Positions 1-6,204 of a stretch of DNA of 8,424 nt are shown here, one piece after another. The notes under the pieces were generated by a model, which saw only the letters and a list, made by a program, of their open reading frames with translations, had not been told where the DNA came from and made no database searches. The stretch spans positions 1 to 8,424 of the forward strand of contig JAOTUP010000059.1 in assembly GCA_029863825.1 (NCBI GenBank), in the 5' to 3' direction. Numbering within the stretch: position 1 is the stretch's first letter; the number at the start of each line of letters is the position of its first letter. The translations under genes were made by a program, and so were the position numbers. The stretch is from Acidobacteriota bacterium. GTDB taxonomy: Bacteria; Acidobacteriota; Thermoanaerobaculia; Multivoradales; JAHEKO01.

Positions 1-574
1 TCGCTGCGATCAGATGGTTGCGCGTCGAGTCGGTCGGTCGGTGCAGTGCGAGAAGAAGCGGGGCGAGCGGTGCAACGGGCTTGAAGGCCAGCCCGATACC
101 GAGAGCGACACCGGCGAGAAGCGGCCGCCGTCGCCAGGAGAAAAGACCGACCAGCACCAGTCCGGCCGCGATGCCGGCCGCATTGCCGAGGGCAGTGGCG
201 ATCTCGACAGCCGGCGCCAGCGTGATGTACGCGGCTCCTGCCGCCAGCCTCATCCACCAGGGACACGAGATCGCCAGCAACGAGAGCCAGACCGCGAGCG
301 TCAAGCCGGCGAGTGACAGGGCCCGCAGCAGCTGCAGCGCGCCGATCTCTCCCAGGCGAGCCGAGGCCGCAAGGACGAATGTGGCGATGGGCGGTGGGTA
401 GAAGTAGCCGGGTTCGTCGTAGGGTGACTCGCCCAATCCCAGGTGCTGCGCGGCACGAAGGTACACCTGCTCGTCAGGCAGCACCGTCGGGGTGCGGACG
501 ATTCCACTCCAGCGCCACAGCGCAACGGCTATCAGGACCAGCACCAGGGCAAGTTGAGTCTTTTTCGCCGCCAT
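1..574 (-). CDS. GT87-like (DUF2029-type) polytopic membrane glycosyltransferase, C-terminus outside window
   Basis: Reading leftward from ATG at 574, 191 codons stay open to the window edge, so the C-terminal half is missing. The protein starts with a short basic segment (KK at 4-5) and a hydrophobic helix (about 7-20). A loop with D34 and Tyr38 follows, then a SPY (50-52) and a YFYPPP motif (57-62). More hydrophobic helices lie at about 63-74, 86-103, 110-122 and 131-146, with a GN pair at 130-131 and a K165-P166 near the end. The acidic residue after helix 1, the YPP motif and the later GN and K-P signature fit the GT87/DUF2029 family. These are GT-C fold enzymes that use polyprenyl-phosphate sugars, often mannose, at the outer face of the membrane. 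The acceptor is unknown. A weak GGA lies 9 nt before the ATG, with no strong Shine-Dalgarno. It is divergent from the desuccinylase-family gene. Another DUF2029-like or GT39/PMT-like membrane protein is the main alternative. Confidence 0.72.
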   Translation of the reverse strand, partial: MAAKKTQLALVLVLIAVALWRWSGIVRTPTVLPDEQVYLRAAQHLGLGESPYDEPGYFYPPPIATFVLAASARLGEIGALQLLRALSLAGLTLAVWLSLLAISCPWWMRLAAGAAYITLAPAVEIATALGNAAGIAAGLVLVGLFSWRRRPLLAGVALGIGLAFKPVAPLAPLLLALHRPTDSTRNHLIAA

Positions 575-720
575 TACTTTTGTTCCAACGCTCGACGAGT
601 CGTCAGTCGATTTGGCCAAGGATCGATGACCGACCTTACTCGATCGGACGGCGTCGGGGAAATCGCTCGGTGAAGTGAATGCGTCAGCCGTGCCGGGATT
701 TGTGCCGCTGGTGGACGTGG

Positions 721-750
721 TCCTCTGAGCGGCCTGAACTTCCTCTGAGC
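721..750 (+). repeat. tandem direct repeat TCCTCTGAGC x2, 20-bp period
   Basis: The decamer TCCTCTGAGC occurs exactly at 721-730 and again at 741-750, so the copies start 20 bp apart, close to two turns of the helix. The second copy ends four bases before the TAGAAT of the candidate promoter. That spacing would suit an operator bound side by side by a regulator dimer, but no regulator is known and the repeat may be chance. Confidence 0.5.
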
Positions 751-751
751 C

Positions 752-760
752 TGCTAGAAT
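752..760 (+). promoter_or_regulatory. candidate extended -10 promoter for the desuccinylase-family gene
   Basis: TGCTAGAAT fits the extended -10 pattern TGnTAnnnT, and TAGAAT (755-760) matches TATAAT at five of six positions. No good -35 box lies 16-18 bp upstream, as is usual for extended -10 promoters. Transcription would begin near 767 and leave a leader of roughly 110 nt before the GTG at 878. This is a pattern match only. Confidence 0.35.
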
Positions 761-877
761 GAGCGCCGCGGGGAAGGCGGCGGGCGCCGAGGCATTGCTC
801 CGGACGCGATCCGACTTCATGCAGGCTGCACCGTGTGAGCGCTACCCGTACCTGACAAGTGAGCATGAGAGTCGCGC

Positions 878-2083
878 GTGGAAGTTCTACAGATCGATCC
901 GCAACCTGAAGCAGCATTGGCAGTTCCGGCAGTAGAGCCGGAGCAGGCGCGGCTGTTGCCGCGAGTGCTCGGCCAGCTTGGCGATCCACGGCGTGGCTCG
1001 ACGCTGCTCTGCGTCGCCGGTCTACACGGCAACGAGCCCTCCGGCCTTTTAGGTGTTCAGGCCGTGCTCGAGGCCCTGGCGAGCGAGGACGACGCTCTCA
1101 AGGGGTGTCTTGTCGGGCTGAGCGGCAATCGGCAGGCGCTGGCCGAAGGACGGCGGTTCATCGACCGGGATCTCAATCGAGTGTGGCGCAAAGAAGAGAT
1201 CGAACGTGTCCGGAATAGCGGCGGCTCTTTCGCGGTGTCCGAGGACGGTGAACTGGCTGACCTCGAACGCGAGGTCCGCCGGGTTCTCGAGGCGGCTCAG
1301 GGTCGCGTCTTCCTTCTCGACCTTCATTCGACGTCGGCGCCGGGACCTGCCTTTGTCGTCTTCGAGGATACGCTACCCAATCGAGAGTTCGCGCTCGCGT
1401 TTCCGGTAACCCTTGTGCTGGGTATCGAGGAGGAGCTTGAAGGCACTCTGTCAGCGTATTCAGCCGAGTTGGGCATGACGACCGTCGGATTCGAGGCCGG
1501 ACAGCATGACGATCCGGCGTCCGTGCAGGGCGCCGCGGCGGCGGTGTGGATCGCACTGGCAGCGGCTGGCGTCGTTTCATCGGGGCGACCCGAGGTCAGA
1601 GCCGCGAGGAGACGGCTCAAGAGTGAGCGGCGTGATGCACCCCATGTCGTCGAGGTGCGGCACCGTCATGCGGTGGCACCGGCCGGAGGGTTTCGCATGC
1701 TGCCGGATTTCGTCAGCTTTCAGCCTGTCGAGGAGGGCGAGCTACTGGCGAAGAATTCGAGCGGCCCTATTCATGCTCCCGGGTCGGGTCGGATTCTGAT
1801 GCCGCTCTATCAGGAACAAGGCGAGGACGGGTTCTTTATCGTTCGGTCAGTTCGGCCGCTGTGGCTCGGGCTGTCGGCGGCAGTGCGTCGTCTGCGCCTG
1901 GAGAGGATCGTCCACTGGCTGCCCGGGGTTCGTCGCGACCCGGGGGCTGCCGGCACGACCTTCGATGTCGACACGCACGTCGCACGCTGGTACACCCTGC
2001 AGCTCTTTCATCTCCTCGGCTTTCGTCGCACTGCATACGACGAGCGCTGGCTGCGGATGCGGCGCCGACGGCACGATCGCTGA
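878..2083 (+). CDS. Succinylglutamate desuccinylase/aspartoacylase (AstE/AspA) family zinc hydrolase
   Basis: This 401-aa protein belongs to the AstE/AspA branch of the M14-like zinc carboxypeptidase fold, which hydrolyses N-acyl amino acids or related amides in the cytoplasm. The zinc site is visible: GLHGNE (48-53, ligands H50 and E53) and LDLHS (147-151, ligand H150). The FIDRDLNR motif (94-101) carries the substrate-binding arginine, and E206 in VGFEAGQ is the likely catalytic glutamate. Residues from about 255 to 325 form the C-terminal beta region (PIHAPGSGRI at 297-306 resembles this family). The tail (about 338-401) is arginine-rich. The GTG start is the only option in frame, because a TGA at 866-868 closes the frame upstream; only a weak GAGAG lies 6 nt before it. 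No arginine succinyltransferase (ast) genes lie nearby, so arginine catabolism is not supported and the substrate is unknown. It converges on nrdJ with a 30-bp gap. Family assignment is firm; specificity is not. Confidence 0.88.
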   Translation: MEVLQIDPQPEAALAVPAVEPEQARLLPRVLGQLGDPRRGSTLLCVAGLHGNEPSGLLGVQAVLEALASEDDALKGCLVGLSGNRQALAEGRRFIDRDLNRVWRKEEIERVRNSGGSFAVSEDGELADLEREVRRVLEAAQGRVFLLDLHSTSAPGPAFVVFEDTLPNREFALAFPVTLVLGIEEELEGTLSAYSAELGMTTVGFEAGQHDDPASVQGAAAAVWIALAAAGVVSSGRPEVRAARRRLKSERRDAPHVVEVRHRHAVAPAGGFRMLPDFVSFQPVEEGELLAKNSSGPIHAPGSGRILMPLYQEQGEDGFFIVRSVRPLWLGLSAAVRRLRLERIVHWLPGVRRDPGAAGTTFDVDTHVARWYTLQLFHLLGFRRTAYDERWLRMRRRRHDR

Positions 2084-2113
2084 GATTTGAACGAGGCCAG
2101 CGACCGCCGATAG

Positions 2114-4840
2114 CTAGCCGCAGCCGCTCGTCGAGCCGCAGTTCAGGCACTGGTAGCAGGTGCCGTTGCGGATCATGATCGACCCGCACTCCTGACAGCT
2201 CGGGGCGTCCTGCTGCAGACGAAAAGCCTGGAGGCCGGGCCCGATTGCATCAGCAGGAAAGATCGACAGGCCATCCGTCGGCATCACCTCGTCGCTGCCC
2301 TCTCGCAGGACGATTCCCACCGTTCGCTGATCCTCCGGACTCAGAAACTTCGAGGCCAGCCAGCGGAAGATGTAGTCCATCACCGACTTGGCGATTGGTA
2401 TCTGCGGATTGTTGGTGAAGCCGGAGGGCTCGAATCGAGTGTGACTGAATTTCGAGACCAGGGTTTTGAGCGGCACGCCGTACTGCAGGGCGATGGAGAT
2501 GGAGGTGGCAAGGGCGTCCATGAGACCAGAGATCGTCGAGCCTTCCTTTGCCATGACGACAAAGATCTCACCCGGCTGTCCGTTCTCGTAGAGCCCGACC
2601 GTGATGTACCCTTCGTGACCGCTGACCGAGAACTTGTGAGTAATCGCCTGGCGCTCGTCTGCGAGCTTCTTGCGCATCGGCTTGCCGGCCTCCGCCTGCG
2701 CCGGGCTCTTTTCGTCGTCCGTGGTCGACAGCGGTTGGCTTCGCTTACAGCCATCGCGGTACACGGCGACGGCCTTGAGGCCCATCCGCCAGCCTTGCAG
2801 GTACGCTTCCTGAATCTCGTCGGCAGTCGTCTCCTCCGGCATGTTGATGGTCTTGCTGATGGCGCCTGAGATGAAGGGCTGCACTGCCGCCACCATCTTG
2901 AGGTGGCCAAGATAGGAGATCGAGCGCTCGCCGTTGGCCGGCGTGAAGGCGCAGTCGAAGACCGGCAGATGCTCGCTGGCCAGGCCCGGCGCGCCTTCGA
3001 TCGTGCCGTGCTCGTCGATGTGCTCGACAATGGTGTCGATCGCTTCCTGGTCGTAGCCCAGTCGGCGCAGAGCACCGGGCACCGTGCGATTGACGATACG
3101 GATCATGCCGCCGCCTACCAGTCGCTTGTACTTGACGAGCGCGATGTCGGGCTCGATGCCGGTGGTGTCACAGTCCATCATGAAGGCGATCGTGCCGGTG
3201 GGCGCGATAACCGAGATCTGACTGTTGCGAAGTCCGTCCTCCTTGCCGCGATCGACGACTTCGTTCCACGCCTTTTTGGCGGCCTGCAGCAGCTCGAGCG
3301 GCACGTGGGCGGCGTCGATCGAGCGCAGCGCGTCGCGATGCTTGCGCATGACGCGCAACATTGGACGCCGGTTCTTCTCATAGCCCGGGAACGGGCCTTG
3401 GGTGCCGGCGATTCGCGCCGACTGGACGTAGGCTGCCCCCGACATCAGCGCCGTGATCGCGGCGGCGTAGTCGCGCCCGGCGTCCGAGTCGTAGGGCAGT
3501 CCGCGAGCCATCAGCAGCGCTCCGAGATTGGCGAAGCCGAGCCCCAGGGGTCGGTAGGCGTGAGAGTTCGCCTCGATCTCCGGTCTCGGATAGCCGGCAT
3601 TGTCGACGAAGATCTCCTGCGCGGTGATGACGACCTCGCAGGCGTGAGCGAAGCCCTCGGTGTCGAATTTCTCCGCCCGCGGATCATAGAAGCGCATGAG
3701 ATTCAGCGACGCGAGATTGCACGCCGTGTCGTCGAGGAACATGAACTCGCTGCAGGGATTCGAAGCGCGAATCGGCTCGGTGTTCGAGCACGTGTGCCAA
3801 TCGTTGATGGTGGTGTCGAACTGCATGCCGGGATCGCCACACACCCAGGTGGAGTCGGCGATCATGCGCATCAGATCGCGCGCCTTCAACGTCTCCATGG
3901 GCCGACCGTCGATGACCGCATGAGTCGTCCAGTCATCGTCGCGCTCGACGGCCTCCATGAACTCGTCAGGCACGCGAACCGAGTGGTTGGCGTTTTGAAA
4001 AAAGACCGAATCGTATGCGCCGCCGGCGACGTTGAATCCGGCATCGTAGCCGGCGTCGATGAGCGCCCATGCTTTCTTCTCCTCTTCCGCCTTGCAATTG
4101 ATGAACTCGACGGCGTCCGGATGGTCGATGTCGAGGATGACCATCTTGGCAGCCCGTCGCGTGCGGCCGCCGCTCTTGATGACGCCGGCGAAAGCGTCGA
4201 AACCACGCATGAAGGAAACCGGGCCGGAAGCCGTGCCGCCGCCGGAAAGCGTCTCTTTCGAAGAGCGCAGGCTCGACAGATTGCTGCCAGTACCCGAGCC
4301 GAACTTGAACAACATGCCCTCGGTCTTGGCGAGATCGAGAATCGCCGGCATCGTGTCATCAACTGAGTTGATAAAGCACGCCGAGCACTGAGGCTTGTCG
4401 TCGATGCCGACATTGAACCAGACCGGCGAGTTGAAGCATGCCAGCTGGTGCAGGAGCAGATGGCACAGTTCGTCGCGGAACACCTCCGCATCGGCATCGC
4501 TGGCGAAGTAGCCGCCCTTGAGACCCCAGGCGGTGGTCGTTTCGACGACTCGGTCTATCAACTGACGGACGCTGGTCTCGCGCTCTGCGGTTCCCGGCTC
4601 GCCCCTGAAGTACTTGTTGACGACGACATTTGTTGCGCGCTGGCTCCAGAACGCCGGTGCCTCGACGCCCTTCTGCTCGAAGATGATCTCGCCGTCGCCG
4701 CTGGCGATCGTCGCGTCCCGCACTTCCCATTCGACAGCGTCGTAAGGATGGACTCCCGCCGTCGTGAAGTGGCGGGCGATACGTAGGCCGGCACTCTCGG
4801 CCGCTGGCTCCTCTACGGCGACGGTCTTCTTTTCGAGCAT
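2114..4840 (-). CDS. nrdJ: Class II adenosylcobalamin-dependent ribonucleotide reductase
   Basis: This cytoplasmic enzyme reduces ribonucleotides to deoxyribonucleotides using a radical made from adenosylcobalamin, so it needs no oxygen and no small NrdB subunit. In the 908-aa product, the NPCSE motif (361-365) carries N361, the thiyl-radical C363 and E365. The redox cysteine pair is C155 (in CSACF) and C374 (in TACNLASLNL). The phosphate-binding stretch APTGT lies at 546-550 and TTGIEP at 559-564. There is no N-terminal ATP-cone. Residues of about 735-825 form the TSCPD-type region typical of NrdJ. The tail is cysteine-rich (C882, C885, C895, C898, C901, C907) and looks like a zinc ribbon plus C-terminal cysteines that could relay electrons from thioredoxin. 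ATG at 4840 was chosen because GGAGG lies 4 nt upstream; an in-frame GTG at 4873 adds 11 residues that do not resemble the family N-terminus and has no such site. No nrdB or nrdR lies in the window. Confidence 0.96.
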   Translation of the reverse strand: MLEKKTVAVEEPAAESAGLRIARHFTTAGVHPYDAVEWEVRDATIASGDGEIIFEQKGVEAPAFWSQRATNVVVNKYFRGEPGTAERETSVRQLIDRVVETTTAWGLKGGYFASDADAEVFRDELCHLLLHQLACFNSPVWFNVGIDDKPQCSACFINSVDDTMPAILDLAKTEGMLFKFGSGTGSNLSSLRSSKETLSGGGTASGPVSFMRGFDAFAGVIKSGGRTRRAAKMVILDIDHPDAVEFINCKAEEEKKAWALIDAGYDAGFNVAGGAYDSVFFQNANHSVRVPDEFMEAVERDDDWTTHAVIDGRPMETLKARDLMRMIADSTWVCGDPGMQFDTTINDWHTCSNTEPIRASNPCSEFMFLDDTACNLASLNLMRFYDPRAEKFDTEGFAHACEVVITAQEIFVDNAGYPRPEIEANSHAYRPLGLGFANLGALLMARGLPYDSDAGRDYAAAITALMSGAAYVQSARIAGTQGPFPGYEKNRRPMLRVMRKHRDALRSIDAAHVPLELLQAAKKAWNEVVDRGKEDGLRNSQISVIAPTGTIAFMMDCDTTGIEPDIALVKYKRLVGGGMIRIVNRTVPGALRRLGYDQEAIDTIVEHIDEHGTIEGAPGLASEHLPVFDCAFTPANGERSISYLGHLKMVAAVQPFISGAISKTINMPEETTADEIQEAYLQGWRMGLKAVAVYRDGCKRSQPLSTTDDEKSPAQAEAGKPMRKKLADERQAITHKFSVSGHEGYITVGLYENGQPGEIFVVMAKEGSTISGLMDALATSISIALQYGVPLKTLVSKFSHTRFEPSGFTNNPQIPIAKSVMDYIFRWLASKFLSPEDQRTVGIVLREGSDEVMPTDGLSIFPADAIGPGLQAFRLQQDAPSCQECGSIMIRNGTCYQCLNCGSTSGCG

Positions 4841-4843
4841 CTG

Positions 4844-4849
4844 TCCTCC
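4844..4849 (-). promoter_or_regulatory. Ribosome binding site of nrdJ (decides the start)
   Basis: On the minus strand GGAGGA at 4849-4844 is followed by CAG and then ATG at 4840. It supports the ATG over the longer GTG start at 4873. The spacing is slightly short but workable. Confidence 0.7.
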
Positions 4850-4875
4850 GGAGTTTGGGGTCGTGCGAGGCACTC

Positions 4876-4903
4876 ATCATACCGCGTCTGGAGAGCCAAT
4901 CAG
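4876..4903 (-). promoter_or_regulatory. nrdJ: Candidate sigma-70-type promoter of nrdJ
   Basis: On the minus strand TATGAT (4881-4876) matches the -10 consensus at five of six positions. CTGATT (4903-4898) is a weak -35 with a 16-bp spacer. Transcription would start near 4869, giving a leader of about 29 nt before ATG 4840 and excluding the upstream GTG at 4873 from the message. The match is modest and only suggestive. Confidence 0.35.
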
Positions 4904-4931
4904 GACGGGCGATTTCGCGGAATTGGTGAGG

Positions 4932-4962
4932 GCGAAGGCGCTCACGGGCGCTTCGCGAAGGC
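4932..4962 (-). other. Repeat/hairpin element between the hemolysin III gene and nrdJ
   Basis: The plus strand has GCGAAGGCG at 4932-4940 and again at 4954-4962, with GCGCTTCG (4948-4955) between them able to pair with the first copy through one bulged base (stem 4933-4941 with 4948-4955). CTTCGCGAAG at 4951-4960 is a perfect palindrome that overlaps the same bases, so two foldings compete. It lies just after the hemolysin III stop codon and could end or attenuate the operon transcript, but there is no T-run as in a standard intrinsic terminator. Confidence 0.35.
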
Positions 4963-4978
4963 GTCCGCGGAGGCAATC

Positions 4979-5641
4979 CTAGGGCAGCGCGGGAGGCGGG
5001 ATGACGTAGAAGAAGACGGCGAAGAAATGCAGGATGCTGCCTGCAAGCACGAAGGCATGCCACACCGCGTGATGGTAGGGAAGTCGGCGCCACGCATAGA
5101 AGCCGACGCCCGCCGTGTACGCGAGGCCTCCGATCAACAGCAGCAGCAATCCGCCAGGCGCGACAGCGTGCAGCATCGGCTTGAAAGCGATGACTGCGAG
5201 CCAACCCATGGCCAGATACAGTGCTACTGAAGCCGCGGTCCAGCGCCTCAGCATGGTCACCTTGAAGATGATTCCGAGGACGGCCAGGCCCCAGACGACT
5301 CCGAACAGAGTCCATCCCCACGGGCCTCTCAGATTCACCAGCGTAAAAGGCGTGTAGGTGCCGGCGATCAGCAGGAAGATGGCCGAGTGGTCGAGAACTC
5401 TCAACACGGCCTTGGTTCGTCTGCCGGTGACCGAGTGATAGAGAGTCGACGTGGAGTAGAGGAGGATAAGAGTGGCGCCGAAGACGCTACAGCTGACGAT
5501 GTGCCAGGCGTTACCGCGCAGACTGGCGAATGCCGTCAGTACTGCGAGGCCGCCGATCGCCAGCACGATCCCCAAGCCGTGGATCACGCTGTTGGCGATC
5601 TCTTCGCCGGGGCTGTAGCGGGGCGCGGATCGTAACGTCAC
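4979..5641 (-). CDS. trhA: Hemolysin III / TrhA-type (PAQR superfamily) membrane protein
   Basis: This 220-aa protein is a seven-helix integral inner membrane protein of the hemolysin III family. Family marks are EEIANSVIHGLG (13-24, H21), STLYHS (65-70, H69), DHSAIFLLIAGTYTPF (84-99) and YHHAVWHAFVLAGSILHFF near the end (H190, H191, H195). The conserved histidines, with D84 and nearby serines, are the putative metal site shared with PAQR receptors and CREST proteins. Family members have been linked to membrane fluidity homeostasis in some bacteria; the hemolysin name is historical and does not establish toxicity. The GTG start at 5641 is the family-appropriate N-terminus; the open frame continues upstream as arginine-rich shadow sequence antisense to nothing useful and overlapping the PII-like gene. 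There is no Shine-Dalgarno. It begins 8 bp after the PII-like stop, so it is operonic or driven by the TATAAT in that junction. Confidence 0.9.
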   Translation of the reverse strand: MTLRSAPRYSPGEEIANSVIHGLGIVLAIGGLAVLTAFASLRGNAWHIVSCSVFGATLILLYSTSTLYHSVTGRRTKAVLRVLDHSAIFLLIAGTYTPFTLVNLRGPWGWTLFGVVWGLAVLGIIFKVTMLRRWTAASVALYLAMGWLAVIAFKPMLHAVAPGGLLLLLIGGLAYTAGVGFYAWRRLPYHHAVWHAFVLAGSILHFFAVFFYVIPPPALP

Positions 5642-5648
5642 CTGAAAG

Positions 5649-5654
5649 ATTATA
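5649..5654 (-). promoter_or_regulatory. Perfect -10 box (TATAAT) directly before the hemolysin III GTG
   Basis: On the minus strand TATAAT at 5654-5649 overlaps the stop codon of the PII-like gene. It is followed by seven bases and the GTG at 5641, so transcription would begin at or within a base or two of the start codon. Together with the lack of a ribosome binding site this is the usual layout of a leaderless gene. No -35 box is recognisable, so the call is tentative. Confidence 0.4.
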
Positions 5655-5961
5655 GCGCTGTTGCGTCGGAGGCGACGCCGAGATTCTCGTTCACGTCCCA
5701 GGCAAACATCTTGAGCTGCTCGCCGCACGTGGCACAGAATTCGTCGACTCCGGCTTGCAGGCGGTCGAGTGCCTTTTGGTCCAGGACCGTGAATACTACG
5801 GCGGACGTCTTCGGGAACGCTCGCGATCCGAGCCGTGGGCCGGAAGCACCCATCCCGGCGGCGTGAGAGATCTCGGTGTAGCCTTCGACGCCGCAACGAT
5901 TCAGGAAGACCTCCAGTTCCTCTCGCTTCGCCTCGTCGATGACGATCATCAGCATTTTCAT
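5650..5961 (-). CDS. PII-like, PG0541-family transporter-associated protein
   Basis: This 103-aa protein resembles the small PII-like (ferredoxin-fold, trimeric) proteins of the PG0541 type, which are commonly encoded beside RND efflux genes. The visible pattern is a first strand MKMLMIVID (1-9), a helix (about 10-22), a GVEGYTEI strand (24-31), a loop GMGASGPRLGSRAFP (36-50), a strand SAVVFTVLD (53-61), a helix (63-75) and a last strand MFAWDV (85-90). H33 and cysteines C23, C76 and C79 stand out; C76 and C79 form a CxxC (CATC). A sensory or regulatory role for the neighbouring pump, perhaps binding a metal or small ligand, is inference. ATG 5961 was chosen with AAAGGAG 9 nt upstream; an adjacent GTG at 5964 would add one residue with 6-nt spacing and cannot be excluded. 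An out-of-frame ATG at 5969 closes after two codons. Confidence 0.75.
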   Translation of the reverse strand: MKMLMIVIDEAKREELEVFLNRCGVEGYTEISHAAGMGASGPRLGSRAFPKTSAVVFTVLDQKALDRLQAGVDEFCATCGEQLKMFAWDVNENLGVASDATAL

Positions 5962-5970
5962 CACACCATG

Positions 5971-5977
5971 CTCCTTT
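5971..5977 (-). promoter_or_regulatory. Ribosome binding site of the PII-like gene
   Basis: AAAGGAG on the minus strand lies 9 nt before ATG 5961 and 6 nt before GTG 5964, so it fits either start. Confidence 0.65.
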
Positions 5978-5988
5978 GTCGAGCGGCT

Positions 5989-6177
5989 CTAGTCAGGGAT
6001 GCCGGCCTTGCGCAGAAGGGACATCATCGGGCACCAATCGGAGAATGCGCTCTGCAGCAGGTTGATCCCGACGAAGGCGGTGAAGACGAGAAAGCCGGGA
6101 TGGACCCAGTAGCCGAGGGCCACGGAGGCGACGACGAGCGAGCCGGCGATGGCTCTTAGATACTCATTGACAGTCAT
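5989..6177 (-). CDS. DUF2892 (YgaP-like transmembrane) small inner membrane protein
   Basis: This 62-aa protein fits the DUF2892 family, which is the same fold as the two-helix membrane anchor of the YgaP rhodanese. It starts with MTVNEYLRAIAG (1-12), then a hydrophobic helix to about 23, a short turn with W24, H26 and P27, a second helix (about 28-44) and the family end motif DWCPMMSLLRKAGI (47-60) with C49 in the conserved WCPM. Its length is normal for a stand-alone member. It lies 27 bp downstream of the RND permease and 27 bp upstream of the PII-like ATG, so it is translated from the same message. Stand-alone DUF2892 proteins often accompany efflux or sulfur-related genes; the biochemical role is unknown, and an accessory role for the pump is inference. 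Confidence 0.85.
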   Translation of the reverse strand: MTVNEYLRAIAGSLVVASVALGYWVHPGFLVFTAFVGINLLQSAFSDWCPMMSLLRKAGIPD

Positions 6178-6184
6178 CTCGAGT

Positions 6185-6190
6185 CTCCTT
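6185..6190 (-). promoter_or_regulatory. Ribosome binding site of the DUF2892 gene
   Basis: AAGGAG on the minus strand lies 7 nt before ATG 6177. It is the strongest translation signal in the window and suggests the small protein is made in quantity relative to the pump. Confidence 0.75.
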
Positions 6191-6204
6191 CTCTAGCGAT
6201 TCGC

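Larger units (their letters stand above)
575..877. other. 303-bp divergent intergenic region
   Basis: This lies between the divergently transcribed GT87-like gene and the desuccinylase-family gene. I see no convincing coding sequence in it: the open frames present are low-complexity shadows without family motifs. It holds a candidate plus-strand promoter, a tandem decamer repeat and a GC hairpin (stem 764-769 with 777-782, 7-nt loop) that would lie near the 5' end of the transcript. The hairpin has no following T-run, so it does not look like a terminator. No tRNA-like cloverleaf or known riboswitch core was recognised. Confidence 0.6.

Noticed and set aside
14..678. Plus-strand and alternative minus-strand open frames at the left end
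   Set aside because: They overlap the GT87-like gene in other frames, and their products are low-complexity R, P, S and A-rich sequences with no motif.
865..909. 14-codon ATG frame overlapping the start of the desuccinylase-family gene
   Set aside because: It has no good ribosome binding site and no recognisable peptide pattern. It could act as a leader peptide, but nothing in the sequence supports that beyond its position.
2084..2113. Terminator between the convergent desuccinylase-family gene and nrdJ
   Set aside because: The 30-bp gap contains no stable hairpin followed by a T-run on either strand. A GCTCG/CGAGC inverted repeat nearby lies inside the nrdJ coding sequence.
2903..4366. 487-aa open frame on the plus strand
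   Set aside because: It is antisense to nrdJ, whose catalytic motifs are intact. The long frame follows from GC-biased third positions of nrdJ, and its product has no family motif.
5642..5896. Longer N-terminus (85 extra residues) for the hemolysin III protein
   Set aside because: The added part is arginine-rich, overlaps the PII-like gene in another frame and does not resemble the family, whose members begin shortly before the EEIANSxxHG motif.
5963..5969. ATG-GTG-TGA minimal frame just before the PII-like start
   Set aside because: The ATG lies only one base from the Shine-Dalgarno, too close for initiation; it is most likely incidental.
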